Of a stretch of DNA of 64,000 nt, positions 34,601 through 46,074 are shown one piece after another; the first letter of the stretch is position 1; the number at the start of each line of letters is the position of its first letter. Origin of the DNA: Metellina segmentata (taxonomy: Eukaryota; Arthropoda; Arachnida; Araneae; Tetragnathidae); the NCBI GenBank assembly GCA_947359465.1, contig OX375873.1, positions 42,380,437 to 42,444,436 of the forward strand, written 5' to 3'. The position numbers and the translations under genes were made by a program. The notes under the pieces are model-generated. The model saw nothing but the letters and a program-made list of their open reading frames with translations, was not told the DNA's origin and did not search any database.

Positions 34601-34935
34601 CCTTTTAACTACGGCTATAGATATAATCGGCGCGATTCTTATAACTTTCAAGCTACAACTGTTGTACCAGCCGTATTCTAAATTCTTTCTTGGAGTGATT
34701 GTTATAACTTTCAAACTACAACTGCTGCACCGGCCGTGGTCTAAATACTTTCTTGGCACGATTCTTATAACTTTCAAGGCACGACTGCTGTACTGGCCGT
34801 AGTCTAAATTCCTTCTTGACGCGATCAAGGTACAACTGCTGTTCCGGCCGTGGTCTAAATTCTTTCTTGGCTTGATTCTTATAACTTTCAAGCTACAACT
34901 GCTGTACCGGCCGTAGTCTAAATGTTAAACCGAAC
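34601..34935 (+). repeat. 63-bp repeat array (MITE-like), second copy
   Basis: About five units share GATTCTTATAACTTTCAAGC, TACAACTGCTGTACCGGCCG and TAGTCTAAATTCTTTCTTGG. Equivalent points at 34634, 34697 and 34760 give a 63-bp period. One unit has an internal deletion near 34820. The ends AACCTTTTAACTACGG and CGTAGTCTAAATGTTAAA are inverted, as in the copy at 23992. The open frames on both strands (100 codons each) result from the period being a multiple of three. Confidence 0.85.
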
Positions 34936-35129
34936 TAACCATTTTCCGATTTTGTGCTTTGTTTGTAGTTTTACCAAATTTGAAGTATAAAACGCTTAGT
35001 GCAATGTTTAATTCCTCTTCCTTAAATTTTTCTCGATCTTCAGCATGTGGTGCTCTTGTCCTGTTGCTGCCGATAGCGCGCTGAAACGGACAAGCGAAAC
35101 ATCGATGTGCTTGGAATTTTTTTTTTTTT

Positions 35130-35215
35130 ATGACGCAAAGGCTATATTTGGTCAAGCTTCGCCAAGCACAAGACAGGTAACATCAAGTAATAGACCTACT
35201 CATACAAGGAAAGTC
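35130..35215 (-). repeat. SINE-A tail, inverted
   Basis: Minus strand reads TACTTGATGTTACCTGTCTT, GTGCTTGGCGAAGCTTGACC, AAATATAGCCTTTGCGTCA, matching the family tail. Confidence 0.7.
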
Positions 35216-37338
35216 TTACTGGAACAGAGGATAGCGCGGCAAGTTAAGTTGCATGAATCCAACCTAGCGTCGCCTACCGCTCGTAGGTTGCTAGCGCGAT
35301 ATATCGAAGGGTTACTGTATTCCTAAAGAATTTGTTCCTGATAACTATACTTAGGAACTCTTCAAATTTCAGATGTTAAATAAATCTCGCCAACGATTGT
35401 TGCGATTAACTCGACAAAAATGTGCACCCTAATCTGGGTGTGCTGTTGCCAACAAGTAGATGGTAATTGAATAGGAAAGGCGGTCGAGTCCTGCCCTCTT
35501 CGACCGAATCTGTCCATAAATATCCTTTAAAATCATCGTCGACCCAGATCCTAGTGCTGACCTTCCATTGGCAAATGATCGTTGGATGCATAATACTCGC
35601 CAAAGGCTTGTAATACCTCAAACCCCATCTTCACTTTCCTGCTCCGAAAAAAAGCTTTTGAGGCCAACTTCCGTAATGCGGATCAACGAACGTGTCTTTC
35701 ATTGAAATTCATTTTGAACTTGAGCAGCAAATTTCGCTTTTGTTGCTGAATGAAGTTTAATTGCGTCTGGACCGTCGGCGGTCCGGTCTCCCACTTATGC
35801 TCAGTTTGTTTTTTTCTTTCCGATATTGTGCCCCCCCCCCCGTGTGTCTAAAAGCTTCCTTAGAAAATTCGCTGTTTGAAGTCTCCTTACGTAATCTTAA
35901 TAAAATGGCACAATTATTTACGGAAGAAGTGCTATTTTTTATGCTTGTGTAGCAAATTTACTGTATTTAATGTGCTCTTAATTTGATATTACATTCATAA
36001 TTACTTTAGCATGCACTACGGTTTATTTAAAAATTTATGCTTCAAGAGGTCCAAGTACATTCAGGTTAAGTTTGCATGTCTCTTGTTTTCATTTTATTTC
36101 AGTGGCGTAGCCGACGAGGATCTGGAGCCGAGCCCACTAAAGTGTCAACAATCTTTACATCTAAAATATTTTTTTTATTATCTTCCAAAACTAACGTTTT
36201 TGATGTTGCAGAAATTAAAAATTAAATTAAAAACATACAATCTCTTTTCATTATATCATCCCTACAGATGAAATTTTTCCCAAAATTTTGCATCTAAACC
36301 TTTTTGATGCAGAACTCAGACTTAATTACAGATAAAAAAAACGAATACTAGTCATAATTTTATCAACGAACAAAGTATTGCTTTCAATAAAACTTTAAAG
36401 CTTTAAAATTACAACATACTATTTCTTTACATTACCATTACCCCTAATTTCACAAAACCCTATAGCTTACAGATACATTTCATGTGACATTAACTTGATC
36501 TACATGTCTAAAACAGGCAAAATCTTTTTAAGTTATTAAAAACTGTTCTTAACGTGCTTAAATAAAACTGTCGAATTCTCTCTCACTCCAATTCTTAATT
36601 TTATCTCTAATAATAACAATATTTCCCTGATAGATTCTTTTGACTCAAAAGATCTATTCACCAGTATTCCTCTCAATAACTTCATTGGAGTTCTTAATTC
36701 TTACTTGACTTAATTTAATCCCCTACTCATTATTTGTAAACAATATTAGAATAGCCTTATCAATCTCTGTGTCCTCCATAATTTAACTTTAATGGGAAAC
36801 ATCAATTCCAACATTTACAAGAGATACCACAGAGTACCTCGTTCTCCAGCATTCTTGCAAATTTTTACCTCCATTTCTTTAAGAAAGATCACACACATCT
36901 AATTGTGTTAGCTCATATCGCTGGCAATGATCCATGACAAGTGACCTTAGACAAGTTATTTAGCAATTTAAAATATCCCATTCAATACAGATCTTTCTTT
37001 ACACTCGTTAAAATCAATATCAATGACAATTGACCTTGGACAAGTACCATTACTGAATCGGTGAAATTCAACCATAGCACGCATGAAAATTTCTTAAAAT
37101 GTTCATTTAAGACTTAATCTGCTTCCAGCTATGTTAAATGTAGCCTTAAAATGTATGAAATGAGCTTGAAATAACCATAATTTTAACTTTGTTAGAGGGA
37201 ACTGTAAAGTAGAGTGGAAACTGCTATCATTTGTATCTTTTAAAACGTATTGCTTTTGAAACGAAATAATATTTTGTAAATATCAATGTGTCCGATAGAC
37301 TAAAAATGTTCGAATTCAGCCTAGACTTTTATAACACA

Positions 37339-37690
37339 ACTAGCTGAATAACCCCAGCGTTGGTTTTAAACATGACCGCGGCATTTCCCTGTGTTATAAT
37401 TCAAGTACACAAACCCTGTAGAACTTGTTTCCTTGTCCATGTCCGTTTATTACAGAAAAACAAACTTTAGATTTTAAAATTGGGGCTTCGAGGGGCACTT
37501 TAACTTGTGTGTTAATTTTCATGGCTACAGATTGGTCTGAAGATAGGAAAGAAATAACCTATGTTTTCCGCAGTGTTCTAAAGTATAAAGTGTACCAAAT
37601 TTGGTGTGGATTGGTCAAACGGTGTAGATTTGTATAGAGAATACACACACACATGTACATACACACCCACATCCTTTTATATATAGATGA
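37339..37690 (+). mobile_element. short retroposon-like element ending TATATATAGATG
   Basis: It begins ACTAGCTGAATAACCCCAGC and ends with ACCAAATTTGGTGTGGATTG, GTCAAACGGTGTAG, a CA-rich stretch and TTTTATATATAGATG. This start and tail resemble short retroposons common in arthropods that begin near TAGCTGACCCGG and end in TATATAG. The interior has no convincing reading frame. Class (SINE or truncated RTE-like LINE) is inferred from shape only. Confidence 0.5.
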
Positions 37691-38404
37691 AAAATGAGTC
37701 GCAGTCTGAAGACATTATGAATCAAGACATTACTCTTGACTCGACCAATCAACCTTCACTTACATTCCACAGGTGCGTTGGGTACGATTTCGAGAAAGGG
37801 GGTCAATTGGGATGTGTGGTCGAAACGGAATCTGTTTTTAAGTACTCTAAACTAGTCGTGGGTTTCGTTTATTTTCAAAGAAATAAAAACTAAGCCATCA
37901 GTTTGAAGTTTCTTGAAGAGTAAAAAATGCCAAAATACTTAATCCGAAGAAATATTCCATATTGATGTTTCTTCTGATTTATTAATATTCATGCCGCATT
38001 TCCTCGTTTTACTGCGGTTATAAAACAAAAATTATGTAATGTCAGAAAAACGTCGAATTTAATTTGCATTTCAAAAGATAAACCCAAAAAAATACCTTAT
38101 AATTAACCTCTAAAAGCATGCTGTTTTACATTTCGATTATTGTGTCTGGTTAAAATAAGCCCATACTTTTTTTGAACTTATGATGTTGGCATATGATTGG
38201 TGATTGATAAGCTGATTTTAAAGTTAAATTTGGAAAATAAATTCTATAAAATGACCACAATTAGTTTCTAAGCTCATACCCTGTGGCATTTTTTATAAAT
38301 GTAATTTTTATTATTATTTTAAATCCTTCCAGAACACCCAGAAATTTCTTGTTTAAATTTATAATTATATTCGCTAAACTACTCTTTTTTTCTCAATTCC
38401 TGCG

Positions 38405-38600
38405 ATTTTCGGGACGATATGGACCTTGCACACATGCTCCGCTGTCCTGCACCCGCTTCTACTTCTGTGTGAGAAAGATACTGGGAATATGCGCGCGAAG
38501 GAAAGAATGGGTCCATAGACTGTTTCTTCTAATGTTATTTTTTATTTGTTCTGTTTGACTTCAGTCAATCTTTATAATCATCCCCCTTCATTGGAAATTT
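38405..38600 (+). repeat. dispersed repeat, partner of 19850-20010
   Basis: AAAGAATGGGTCCATAGACT, TTCTTCTAATGTTATTTTTT and TTCATTGGAAATTTT match the other copy in the same orientation. Function unknown. Confidence 0.5.
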
Positions 38601-40702
38601 TAAAAAAAAATTAGAAGTTGAAACCTAAATATTAAATTTTTTGGTAAAATAAGTCATTTCTTCTGGAATTGAGTGGTATGGACTAATTTTATTTAAGTAA
38701 AACTTTTAATTCCGTCGAGTTGTATGTCTTCAACATGCACTATCGGAATGCGTAGAGTACTACAAACCCTAATCATAGGAGCGTATGCAGGTGGTAGTTT
38801 CAATGGAAGCCGGTCTGGAAACTCTTTGGGTCTTAAAACTGTATTTACATGAAAAATAGAGAACTGGGATCATTTCAGAGATCAAAACATTCATGTACTA
38901 AACTTCAGTCAAAGTTAATGAAAAACTTTTTGTTCTCACCAAGTACCTCGACTCCTGTTGCCAAATTACTCTGTGATATAACCTATATTTGGTCTTAAGA
39001 GAATGTGATCGAATCAATACAAAGAGAAATGTTTAATGTATTCAAAGAAATTTGACAATAAACTATAATAGAACATTAATTTTCCGAGGTAATATGAACC
39101 GAGACCACCTAGGACAATACGGACGTAGTAACACAGAAAACAATGGAGAACGAATTAACTATACTACATGTCATTGCAACTGCTCCTGAAAGATTCATAA
39201 AACTAGGATTGAGAATAATCTGTACTAAGATTTGAATCTCAGAATGCATTTTTGTAATAATTTTGCTATGACACTGAACATAATAACTTACCTTTCAAGC
39301 GCTTGAAGAAAAAATTTCGTTATTTTATTTCACAGCTCTGTTTTATATCTTTCGAAAAACTTCGCTCACTCGTACCAGAAACCGGATCGAAACCCACAAG
39401 TGACGTAATTTTCTAAAATAATAGACCTACATATTTAAATTTTAATATGAACAAGGAGACGCGGGGCTTTGTTTAATTTTAGTAATACGAAATCTCATAT
39501 TGTATGTTTGCGACGGAACAAAAAATATAAAATTTTGGTGATAAGAATGAGGTATACCAATAAAAATTAGCACAAATAAAGAATGGGGTTGGCCTAGAGA
39601 AATTACAATAAGCTACAAGACTAGTCTAGTGATTGATAACTCATTTAAATGTAACTTTATACTTGTCAATAGTGTGTACATAAATGTATTAATACTCAAT
39701 ATATAATCATGCCAAAATTAATGTTTATTGTTAACTTAATGTATGGATTTTAAAAAATTAAGATATTTACGAGTAAATTTGTTGTGACCAGGTTCTTATC
39801 TAAAAATAATTAGCAGGCAGTGATCTCACAAAGGTTGAGATCCAAGGTTTCGACCACTGTCTGAACCACTGTAATTAATTTGTACAGTAAATCCTGTTGG
39901 TAAAAACATACCATATTTTCGCCAACCAAACCTTTCATTCCAGTGAAATCTAAATTCTGGCATGAAACACATCTGCAGCAAAATGTATCACAGTGCGAAC
40001 GGCTTTCCTCGTAAAGAATGGTCCAAAGGTCGTGCTGTCCTCATTTCCATGCGTAAACCGAACCCTTCATGGGTGGTTAGATCGGTATATCTGGTACGTG
40101 TTTCGGAGATGAAAGGTTTTAGATCAAGCGTCGCTTGCGCGTGCCAAGCAAACAAATTGATATCCCTGGGAGGAAAAAACATGCCACATCTCACGTGCAG
40201 AGGCTGTTCTGTGTGAAAACTGGTGAACGATTTTCCTTTGAATACACTCGTCATTCCACCAAGCAGCATTGGATGTTTAAATGTCGTTTAATGTGATGCA
40301 TGCCGTCGAAATGTCCACTTCCTTGGGAAACGCTAACAGGAGTTTCGGTTATTCCTTAAGTTTTTATACTGAATACGGATATTTGTTGTTTGATGTGCGA
40401 TATATTAAGCAATTTCGCCGCTATGTTTGTTGATTAAAATATTTTGAATATTTCATACAGTTGAAAAATTAACCTGACTACATTTAACTACGTAAAATTC
40501 ATAACCGACTAATCAAATCGCGTTTACTCTAATATTCCTCTAATTTCTTTTTTAAATTTGGGGAGAGGAATTCCGATTCTGCATGTAACACGTTTCTTTG
40601 TTTGTAAACACGCCGAGAAAAATATTTATCAGTGAATTCCAAAAAATTTTCGGTTCATCTCAATTTTATATTTCTAATTCTTGGTAAGGTTATGGTCTAA
40701 GG

Positions 40703-41136
40703 CAACAATTTTCAACCTTTTTCATCTCATGGCACACCGAAACTAATTACACTTGGCACACACAAAGTAAGTATTAATATCATATGTTTTACTGATTTGG
40801 AAAAAAAATCAGTATAATTTTGTATGATTTACAAATAAATTATTTTAGTTTTTACCTATTATTTGACCTACTCTGATTTTTTTTTTTTGCTCAAATGTGT
40901 TTTGCAATATTTTTAAAAATGTTTTTTTTTTTTTTTTTTTTTATGATACTTTAAGAACAACGCTCAATTTTATTTAAACTGAAATTTACATGAGTATTAC
41001 TTGAAATCATTTGTAGACACCCTTGTCAAAAGTTAAAAATAATCCATTGAAATGGAGTGAATCTTTTACAATTTAAACCATTTCACCATCGTCACATCAA
41101 TCATTTTTGCGGCACAACATTGGTTGAGAAGCACAG
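40703..41136. mobile_element. hAT-like MITE
   Basis: The left end reads CAACAATTTTCAACCTTTTT then CATGGCACACC; the right end, reversed, reads CTGTGCTTCTCAACCAATG. The pair CAGTG.TTCTCAACC with a GGCACACC subterminal motif is typical of hAT non-autonomous elements. The 8-bp flanks GTCTAAGG and GTATTAGA agree at 5 of 8 positions, fitting an old duplication. No transposase. Confidence 0.55.
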
Positions 41137-41852
41137 GTATTAGAAATGATCATAAAATCCCTTTTGCCTTATTGCTGTTTCTATGAAGTGTTTCAGTATG
41201 AAAGTGATATTTTTCACAAATTAAGATATGGGTAATACTTGCATGATCTCTTAGTTCTGATATAAATGTATGAAACTGTCCATTACTTTTTTCATAAAAG
41301 TCAGGGAAATGGGCGCAGCGGGTTATTTTTGAAATAGGCCACCATTATGTGAAAATGACTAGAAATTAGGTTCGGTTGGCAATACCGTTGGAAATTTTAG
41401 TATGCTCATTTATCATAAAAGTAATTACATCGATTGCTGAAAGAAAGAACCTATCCATGCGCTGGGTTTTTGTAAAGGTATCTTTGAATGTGAAGGGATA
41501 GGATAAGACAAAAAAAAATCTGATGTTTGCTTCTTGTCCATTCGTCTAAACGCAGAGACGTATTCAAGGAAATCAAGCTCACCCGGAAATATAGTTCATG
41601 TAAAAAATATACACATTAAAATCAGTTTAATCATCGTAAATCGAAGTTTATTTTGTTTAAGTAGATACTTTATTCATGAGAGTGAAACACTGGTTGGGCC
41701 AGAAATATCTGAATATTTGTTTTTTTCCAAAAAGTGGTGGACATTTTAAAACGGAAAAACGCTTTCAATATCGTCACCTGAATGCTAACACAATTTATTG
41801 GGTTGTAATGTAAAAAAAGGAGTTTCCTTGCCAATGCCTCTTTCATATACTA

Positions 41853-42753
41853 CTGATCAAAAAGTACCCGGATTGCTGTCATAAAACAAAAGGTATTAAT
41901 TTATTGGTCAAATGTATTGCATCATGGCCTTCAAAGTAATCTCCTCCGACTTCAATGCACTTCTGCCAACGTTTTTTCCTATCCTCAAAATATGCCTTAA
42001 GGTCGTTTTTGTGAAACCCCTTCATGGTTCGTATCGAAGTTTTTTATTTCATCAAGGAACTCAAAACGGTGACCACGAAGAGGGAGTTTCACCCGTGGAA
42101 ATAAGAAAAAGTCACACGGTGCCATGTCAGGTGAATGTGGAGCTTGTGGAGCCGTATTTATTGAATGCTTAGTCAAAAATTCGCGAATAATAATGGCATT
42201 GCGAGAAGGCGCATTATCGTGATGCAAAATCCGTGAGTTATGTCGCCGCAATTCAGGTCGTTTTCGACTTGTTTCGACGAATGATATAGGAACTTGTTCA
42301 ATAATGTCTCTTATTGTTAAACCAATTCTCTGACCTGATTGACATGTTGATCATTTGTCGCAGTGGATGGTCTACCATATCGCGAAGCATCTACGACGGA
42401 TTCTCTACCTTCTTTAAACTTTTTATACCATTCAAATGCTGTTGTGTCTGATAAACAGTCGTCTGTGAAATCTTTTCGGCACACTTCAAATGTTGTTTGT
42501 TACAGAAATTCCATTGCGGAAACATTAAATGCATGTTCATTGCTCAGTTACATTCGACATTTTGGAAAATCAGTGAAGTGAAAATTCTTCTCTTATTAAA
42601 AACTAATTTATTTTCAGATGATAAAATTTAACAAGTCCCTGGTTGTTGCCACATGTTTTATATAAGTCGTAAAAATATTTGCTAAAAATTTGCAGACGAT
42701 ATCTACTATATATGTTTTTCAAAGGAAACATTCCGGATACTTTTGGATCACAG
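41853..42753 (-). mobile_element. decayed mariner element
   Basis: Bounded by TA at 41851-41852 and 42754-42755. The inverted ends are CTGATCAAAAAGTACCCGGA at the left and, reversed, CTGTGATCCAAAAGTATCCG at the right. At 901 bp it is shorter than a full mariner (about 1.3 kb), so it is internally deleted. Confidence 0.85.
41910..42552 (-). pseudogene. mariner transposase fragment, broken
   Basis: From about 42552 the minus strand reads a mariner N-terminus (MSNVTEQ), with several stops before a helix-turn-helix region. The C-terminal half is open from 42251: LHHDNAPSRN, then HSPDMAPCDFFLFPRVKLPL, which gives the second and third acidic positions of the mariner DD34D triad. A terminal piece (KKRWQKCIEVGGDYFEGHDA) can be read to about 41925. 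The region with the first catalytic aspartate is missing. Not functional. Confidence 0.8.
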
Positions 42754-42907
42754 TATTATGCCATTAATTACTATATCTATGGACTAATGCAAAATTGATA
42801 TATCTACATTTTGCATTAGCCCATAGATAGAGCATTAAGCGGTCAAAAAGTTACCTAGTTCATGCCATACATTCTGTATGATCACAGCGTTACTACTTTT
42901 TTAAGTA

Positions 42908-44410
42908 CTAGGGGGCTCCGCCCCCTGCTCGCTTACGCTCGCCAACCCCCGGGGATTGCTGCGCAATCCCATTTGGTTTGCTTCGCAAACCAACACTCCT
43001 TTCACAGATGCCATTTGGATTGCTTCGCAAACCAACATTCCTTTCACAGAGTGAAACTATTTAAATAATTCGTATTATGCTGATTTCACTTTCCGGTACA
43101 TGACGTCATAGCGAGGGCTTCGAGCCCTGCTCGCTTACGCTCGCCGACCCCGGGGATTGCTACGCAATCCCGTTTGGTTTGCTTTCTCAAACCAATACTT
43201 CTTTCGCAATTGATTTCACTTTTTTTTGCTTAAACACTTAATGCACCCTAAACTAATAGCCGCATCAGTAAAAAATCTTCTGTATCTTGTTCCCTGTTCA
43301 ATTTTAAGTAAACAGTGTTAATATCCAAACTTTACGATCTGTACTTTGTCGGTAAACTGTCTTGAGAACAGAGGGAAAAAAGCGAGCCTTTTTCCTCGCC
43401 AAATAAAAAAAAATCGTTTTTATGGCAATTGTTGCTACGATAAATTTGATATCTGGCAAACCCGATAGTCGAAAATGCAACCCACTACTGTTTGCGGAAC
43501 CAGCTATGCGAACTGAAAAATACGAAATTTGTGTCACCAACTTTTGATTGCATCGAATTTATTTATGAACCAATTGTAAAAATAATTGTACCGTAAGAAA
43601 GAGTACATTGTGAGGTATACTGAAATATTTTTAAAATTAAAAACTAACAGTAATACTATATAGATATGACCATTTTAGTTTTGTATCGGAAGTTACGAAC
43701 TGAAAGTTCCGAAAATTGTATGACCTACTTTTAATTGCATCTATTTTGTTTATTAACCAATTTGAAAAATAATTGTACCATAAGAAAGAGTGTAATGTAG
43801 TGTATTCAGTGATGTTCTCAAATTTAAAAAATAATGGTTTTTGCCGTAGACATAACGGTTTTAACAAAAAATAGCGAAAATATCCGAAGATTCCGAAATT
43901 TGTATCACGAACTTTTGATCGCATCCAATTTAATTATTAACCGATTTCAAAAATAATAGTACCGTAAGAAAGAGTATATTCTGAGGTATACTGCGTTATT
44001 TTAAAAATTAAAAACTAATAGTAATTAGATATAGATACGGCAGTTTTAAAAAAAAGTAACAAAAATGTCCCGATTTTTCCCGAATTTCAAAAAAATATTA
44101 TCAAGAACCAAATTTAAATTTCAAAAAAAACTCGACGTGCTGCAAAAATTTACGTTGAGAGGTACTCTTAAAAAAAAAACTCACGACTGAAGACTGAAAA
44201 TTTGAATGTGTTTTGCTCACTCGCGGAAGAAATTTCACTTCTTCAACTTTAACACTTAATAAAACCTAAACTAATAGCCGCATCGGAAAAAAATCTTAAT
44301 AATTATCCAGGGAATACGATGAAGAACAAAGCATGTTAATTTCATTTTTTTCCGATCAGTACTTTCTCGGGAAACCGTCTAAGAATGGAGCTAAACAACA
44401 CAATTTTCAA
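42908..44410 (-). mobile_element. hairpin-rich repeat, copy C, with satellite-like body
   Basis: In reverse orientation this matches 5588-6270. It starts (3' end) with CTAG at 42908-42911, next to GGGGGCTCCGCCCCC, then GGGATTGCTGCGCAATCCC (42952-42970), TGGTTTGCTTCGCAAACCA (42973-42993), TGACGTCA at 43101 and AGGGCTTCGAGCCCT (43114-43128). A second module follows. Beyond it lie a segment with AACACTTAATGCACCCTAAA, a 185-bp tandem array, and a second copy of the AACACTTAAT segment at about 44250-44400. No reading frame. Confidence 0.6.
43524..44230. repeat. 185-bp tandem repeat, about 4 copies
   Basis: Equivalent starts lie at 43524 (GAAATTTGTGTCACCAACTT), 43711, 43895 and, strongly diverged, about 44080. 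Each unit contains ACTTTTGATTGCATCGAATT, then ACCGTAAGAAAGAGTA, then TTGTGAGGTATACTG and AAATTAAAAACTAA. The first unit continues into the hairpin repeat. The single unit in copy A shows that the array expanded inside the element. Confidence 0.85.
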
Positions 44411-44620
44411 TCCTGCGTCGGCGGCGGCGGCGGTAACTTTTTTTTAATATAGAGAGAGATTACTCAAAATTCTCCCATTTTTCGAATTCTTGTGACGATA
44501 TATTGACTTTTTTGTGATTCGATGCAGTCTTGCAACATACAATTTCTGAAATTGCTTTTAAAACTGCATTCATTCGGTGTTATTATTTTGTATTAATGGT
44601 ATCTTTTTCCTGTTTTTTCC

Positions 44621-44622
44621 AG
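44621..44622 (+). promoter_or_regulatory. pk: 3' splice acceptor of prickle exon
   Basis: A pyrimidine tract (TTTTTCCTGTTTTTTCCAG) ends in AG at 44621-44622. Confidence 0.85.
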
Positions 44623-44842
44623 GAAGGTGTGCCGCAACTGCAAGTGCCCCCGCGAGGAGCACGAAGGGGCGTCCGGCGTGTCCAACATGGCCGAAAGTGA
44701 GCGAATCGTCCACAAAATGGCCGCCCACTTTGGCAGCACTGGGGCCGGATCACCCTCCGACCGACACTCGCACTCTGACGATGATTCGGGGTGTGCACTG
44801 GAAGAGTACACCTGGGTCCCTCCCGGTCTTAAGCCTGAACAG
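44623..44842 (+). CDS. pk: prickle, shared exon: Cys motif and start of PET domain
   Basis: 220 bp: one base completing a split codon, then 73 codons. The product reads [15 protein letters not shown]..., a serine-rich linker, then [23 protein letters not shown]. The last part is the conserved beginning of the Prickle PET domain. The VCRNCKC segment matches the cysteine motif before PET in the Prickle/Testin family. The protein is a planar-polarity core component acting at the cell cortex. The exon sits between a strong acceptor and GTAGGT donor, and its phase (2+1) fits the exon ending at 29188, giving a tryptophan codon. The remainder of PET, the three LIM domains and the C-terminal lipidation signal are outside the window. 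Higher GC than its surroundings. Very sure of the family; prickle versus a paralogue such as espinas is slightly less certain. Confidence 0.95.
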
Positions 44843-44848
44843 GTAGGT
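44843..44848 (+). promoter_or_regulatory. pk: 5' splice donor after prickle exon
   Basis: CAG|GTAGGT at a codon boundary, the expected donor form. The following intron runs past the window end. Confidence 0.85.
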
Positions 44849-45060
44849 TTCCCTTTTTTCTAGCGCGTCTTCAGCAGCAACGGGAACAAATTGAAATTGC
44901 TATTGTATGAATTCTGATTCACACAGAACACATCTTTGGGTGTGTATGAGCCTCACGAACCCGGGGTACCCTAGTGATCTATTTTTTCCCCCATAGGGCT
45001 TGCTACCTCTGGTAAACATGGTGATCGCGATCCCAGAATGCGCAAGCGATCTTTCTCCGT

Positions 45061-45275
45061 TCGTTCCCTTTACCTTCGTCATCTGACATTGGTTCGAAAT
45101 TACGTGATGTTGTCCTTGGATTTTTCCCTTGGTAATTGATCCCGGACCGTCGCCAATAGCCCGATGCGTTGCTCCAGTGCGAAGCTTATTAACTACCTAC
45201 CTCCTCCTTTCCTTTCTTGTTGTCTGTCTTGCATTTGGCGCAGCTCTAGTAAAGTGTGGCCATAAAGCCAACCGA
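45061..45275 (+). repeat. composite SINE: B core followed by A tail
   Basis: CGTCATCTGACATTGGTTCG, GACCGTCGCCAATAGCCCGA and CCAGTGCGAAGCTTATTAAC are SINE-B core. Without a gap, CTTGTTGTCTGTCTTGCATT and TGGCGCAGCT, the SINE-A tail, follow. Confidence 0.75.
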
Positions 45276-45412
45276 TTCAAACAAATCAGTTTCAGCTCCA
45301 ATCTCTGCACTCTCACTTATACGGATGCGATTTTGTCTGGGGCGCACCTGGGAAGAACGCTGTCTTGCATTGAAAACGAAAATACTCTTTATTTAACCCT
45401 CCGAGTAATTTC

Positions 45413-45600
45413 GACGAGATGTCTCGTCCATGAAGATCTGATCAAGATTTCTAATGACGAGATATCTCGTCATCAAGATAATTCTGATTTCTTGGTGACG
45501 AGATCAAGATCTGTCGGTTTTCTTCAATGACGAGATCTCTTGTCACGACAACCACTAAGAGGTATAATTAATTTGTGTTTCAAAAATCGTTCGTGAAGAT
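45413..45600 (+). repeat. dispersed repeat with GACGAGATATCTCGTC palindromes
   Basis: TAATGACGAGATATCTCGTC at 45451-45470 is a palindrome with ATGACGAGATATCTCGTCAT as perfect core. CGACGAGATGTCTCGTCCA precedes it and ATGACGAGATCTCTTGTCAC follows. Partner copy at 6285-6500. Confidence 0.65.
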
Positions 45601-46074
45601 GTTTTTGACAATTTCTCATTGCAATTACCAAATATTACTTTGAAAATGTTATCTATTTTTATTAATGAACAAGGGACGGCAGAAGATGCCCCTTTCCAAC
45701 TGAGGAATCCACGTGATCTGAAACCTTAGAATTCTACATTAGTCAGAACAGGGTCCTCAATGTGTGCTCTAATAAAAATGGGATTATTGTCTTTGACAAA
45801 GCGATATCCTTCATGACAAAATTCAGTTACATTTGTCCCTGAGTGTCGTCTTTGACCTGACGTAATACTAAAAAAAGCCATTTTCAGTTACAAAAAACTT
45901 CGATCCGTCTCCCTCTAAAATTGCATTTATTAGAACACTCTAAAGCAACACTAAAAACAAACACTCTAAAGAAACACTCTCTCTATCCAAAGTTACTCAC
46001 TACACAAAGCTCTCAAAACTACTACTTTCTTCAAAGAATATAATTTAAAATTAGATAATCATGACCTTCATTTA

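Larger units (their letters stand above)
29195..44620 (+). other. pk: prickle intron (about 15.4 kb)
   Basis: Non-coding between the two recognised prickle exons. The stretches 29195-34430, 35220-37338, 37690-38400 and 38600-40700 hold no gene or clear element that I can see, apart from an island open on both strands at 39960-40270. Mobile DNA inside the intron is listed separately. Alternative first exons for other isoforms could lie here but none is recognisable. Confidence 0.7.

Noticed and set aside
34503..34891. Frames of 99 (+) and 101 (-) codons with repeated peptides
   Set aside because: Caused by the 63-bp repeat, whose period is a multiple of three.
44583..44811. Minus-strand frames opposite the prickle exon
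   Set aside because: Shadow frames of the conserved + strand exon.
45129..45530. 133-codon frame on the + strand
   Set aside because: It runs through SINE-B core, SINE-A tail and the GACGAGATATCTCGTC repeat; not a gene.
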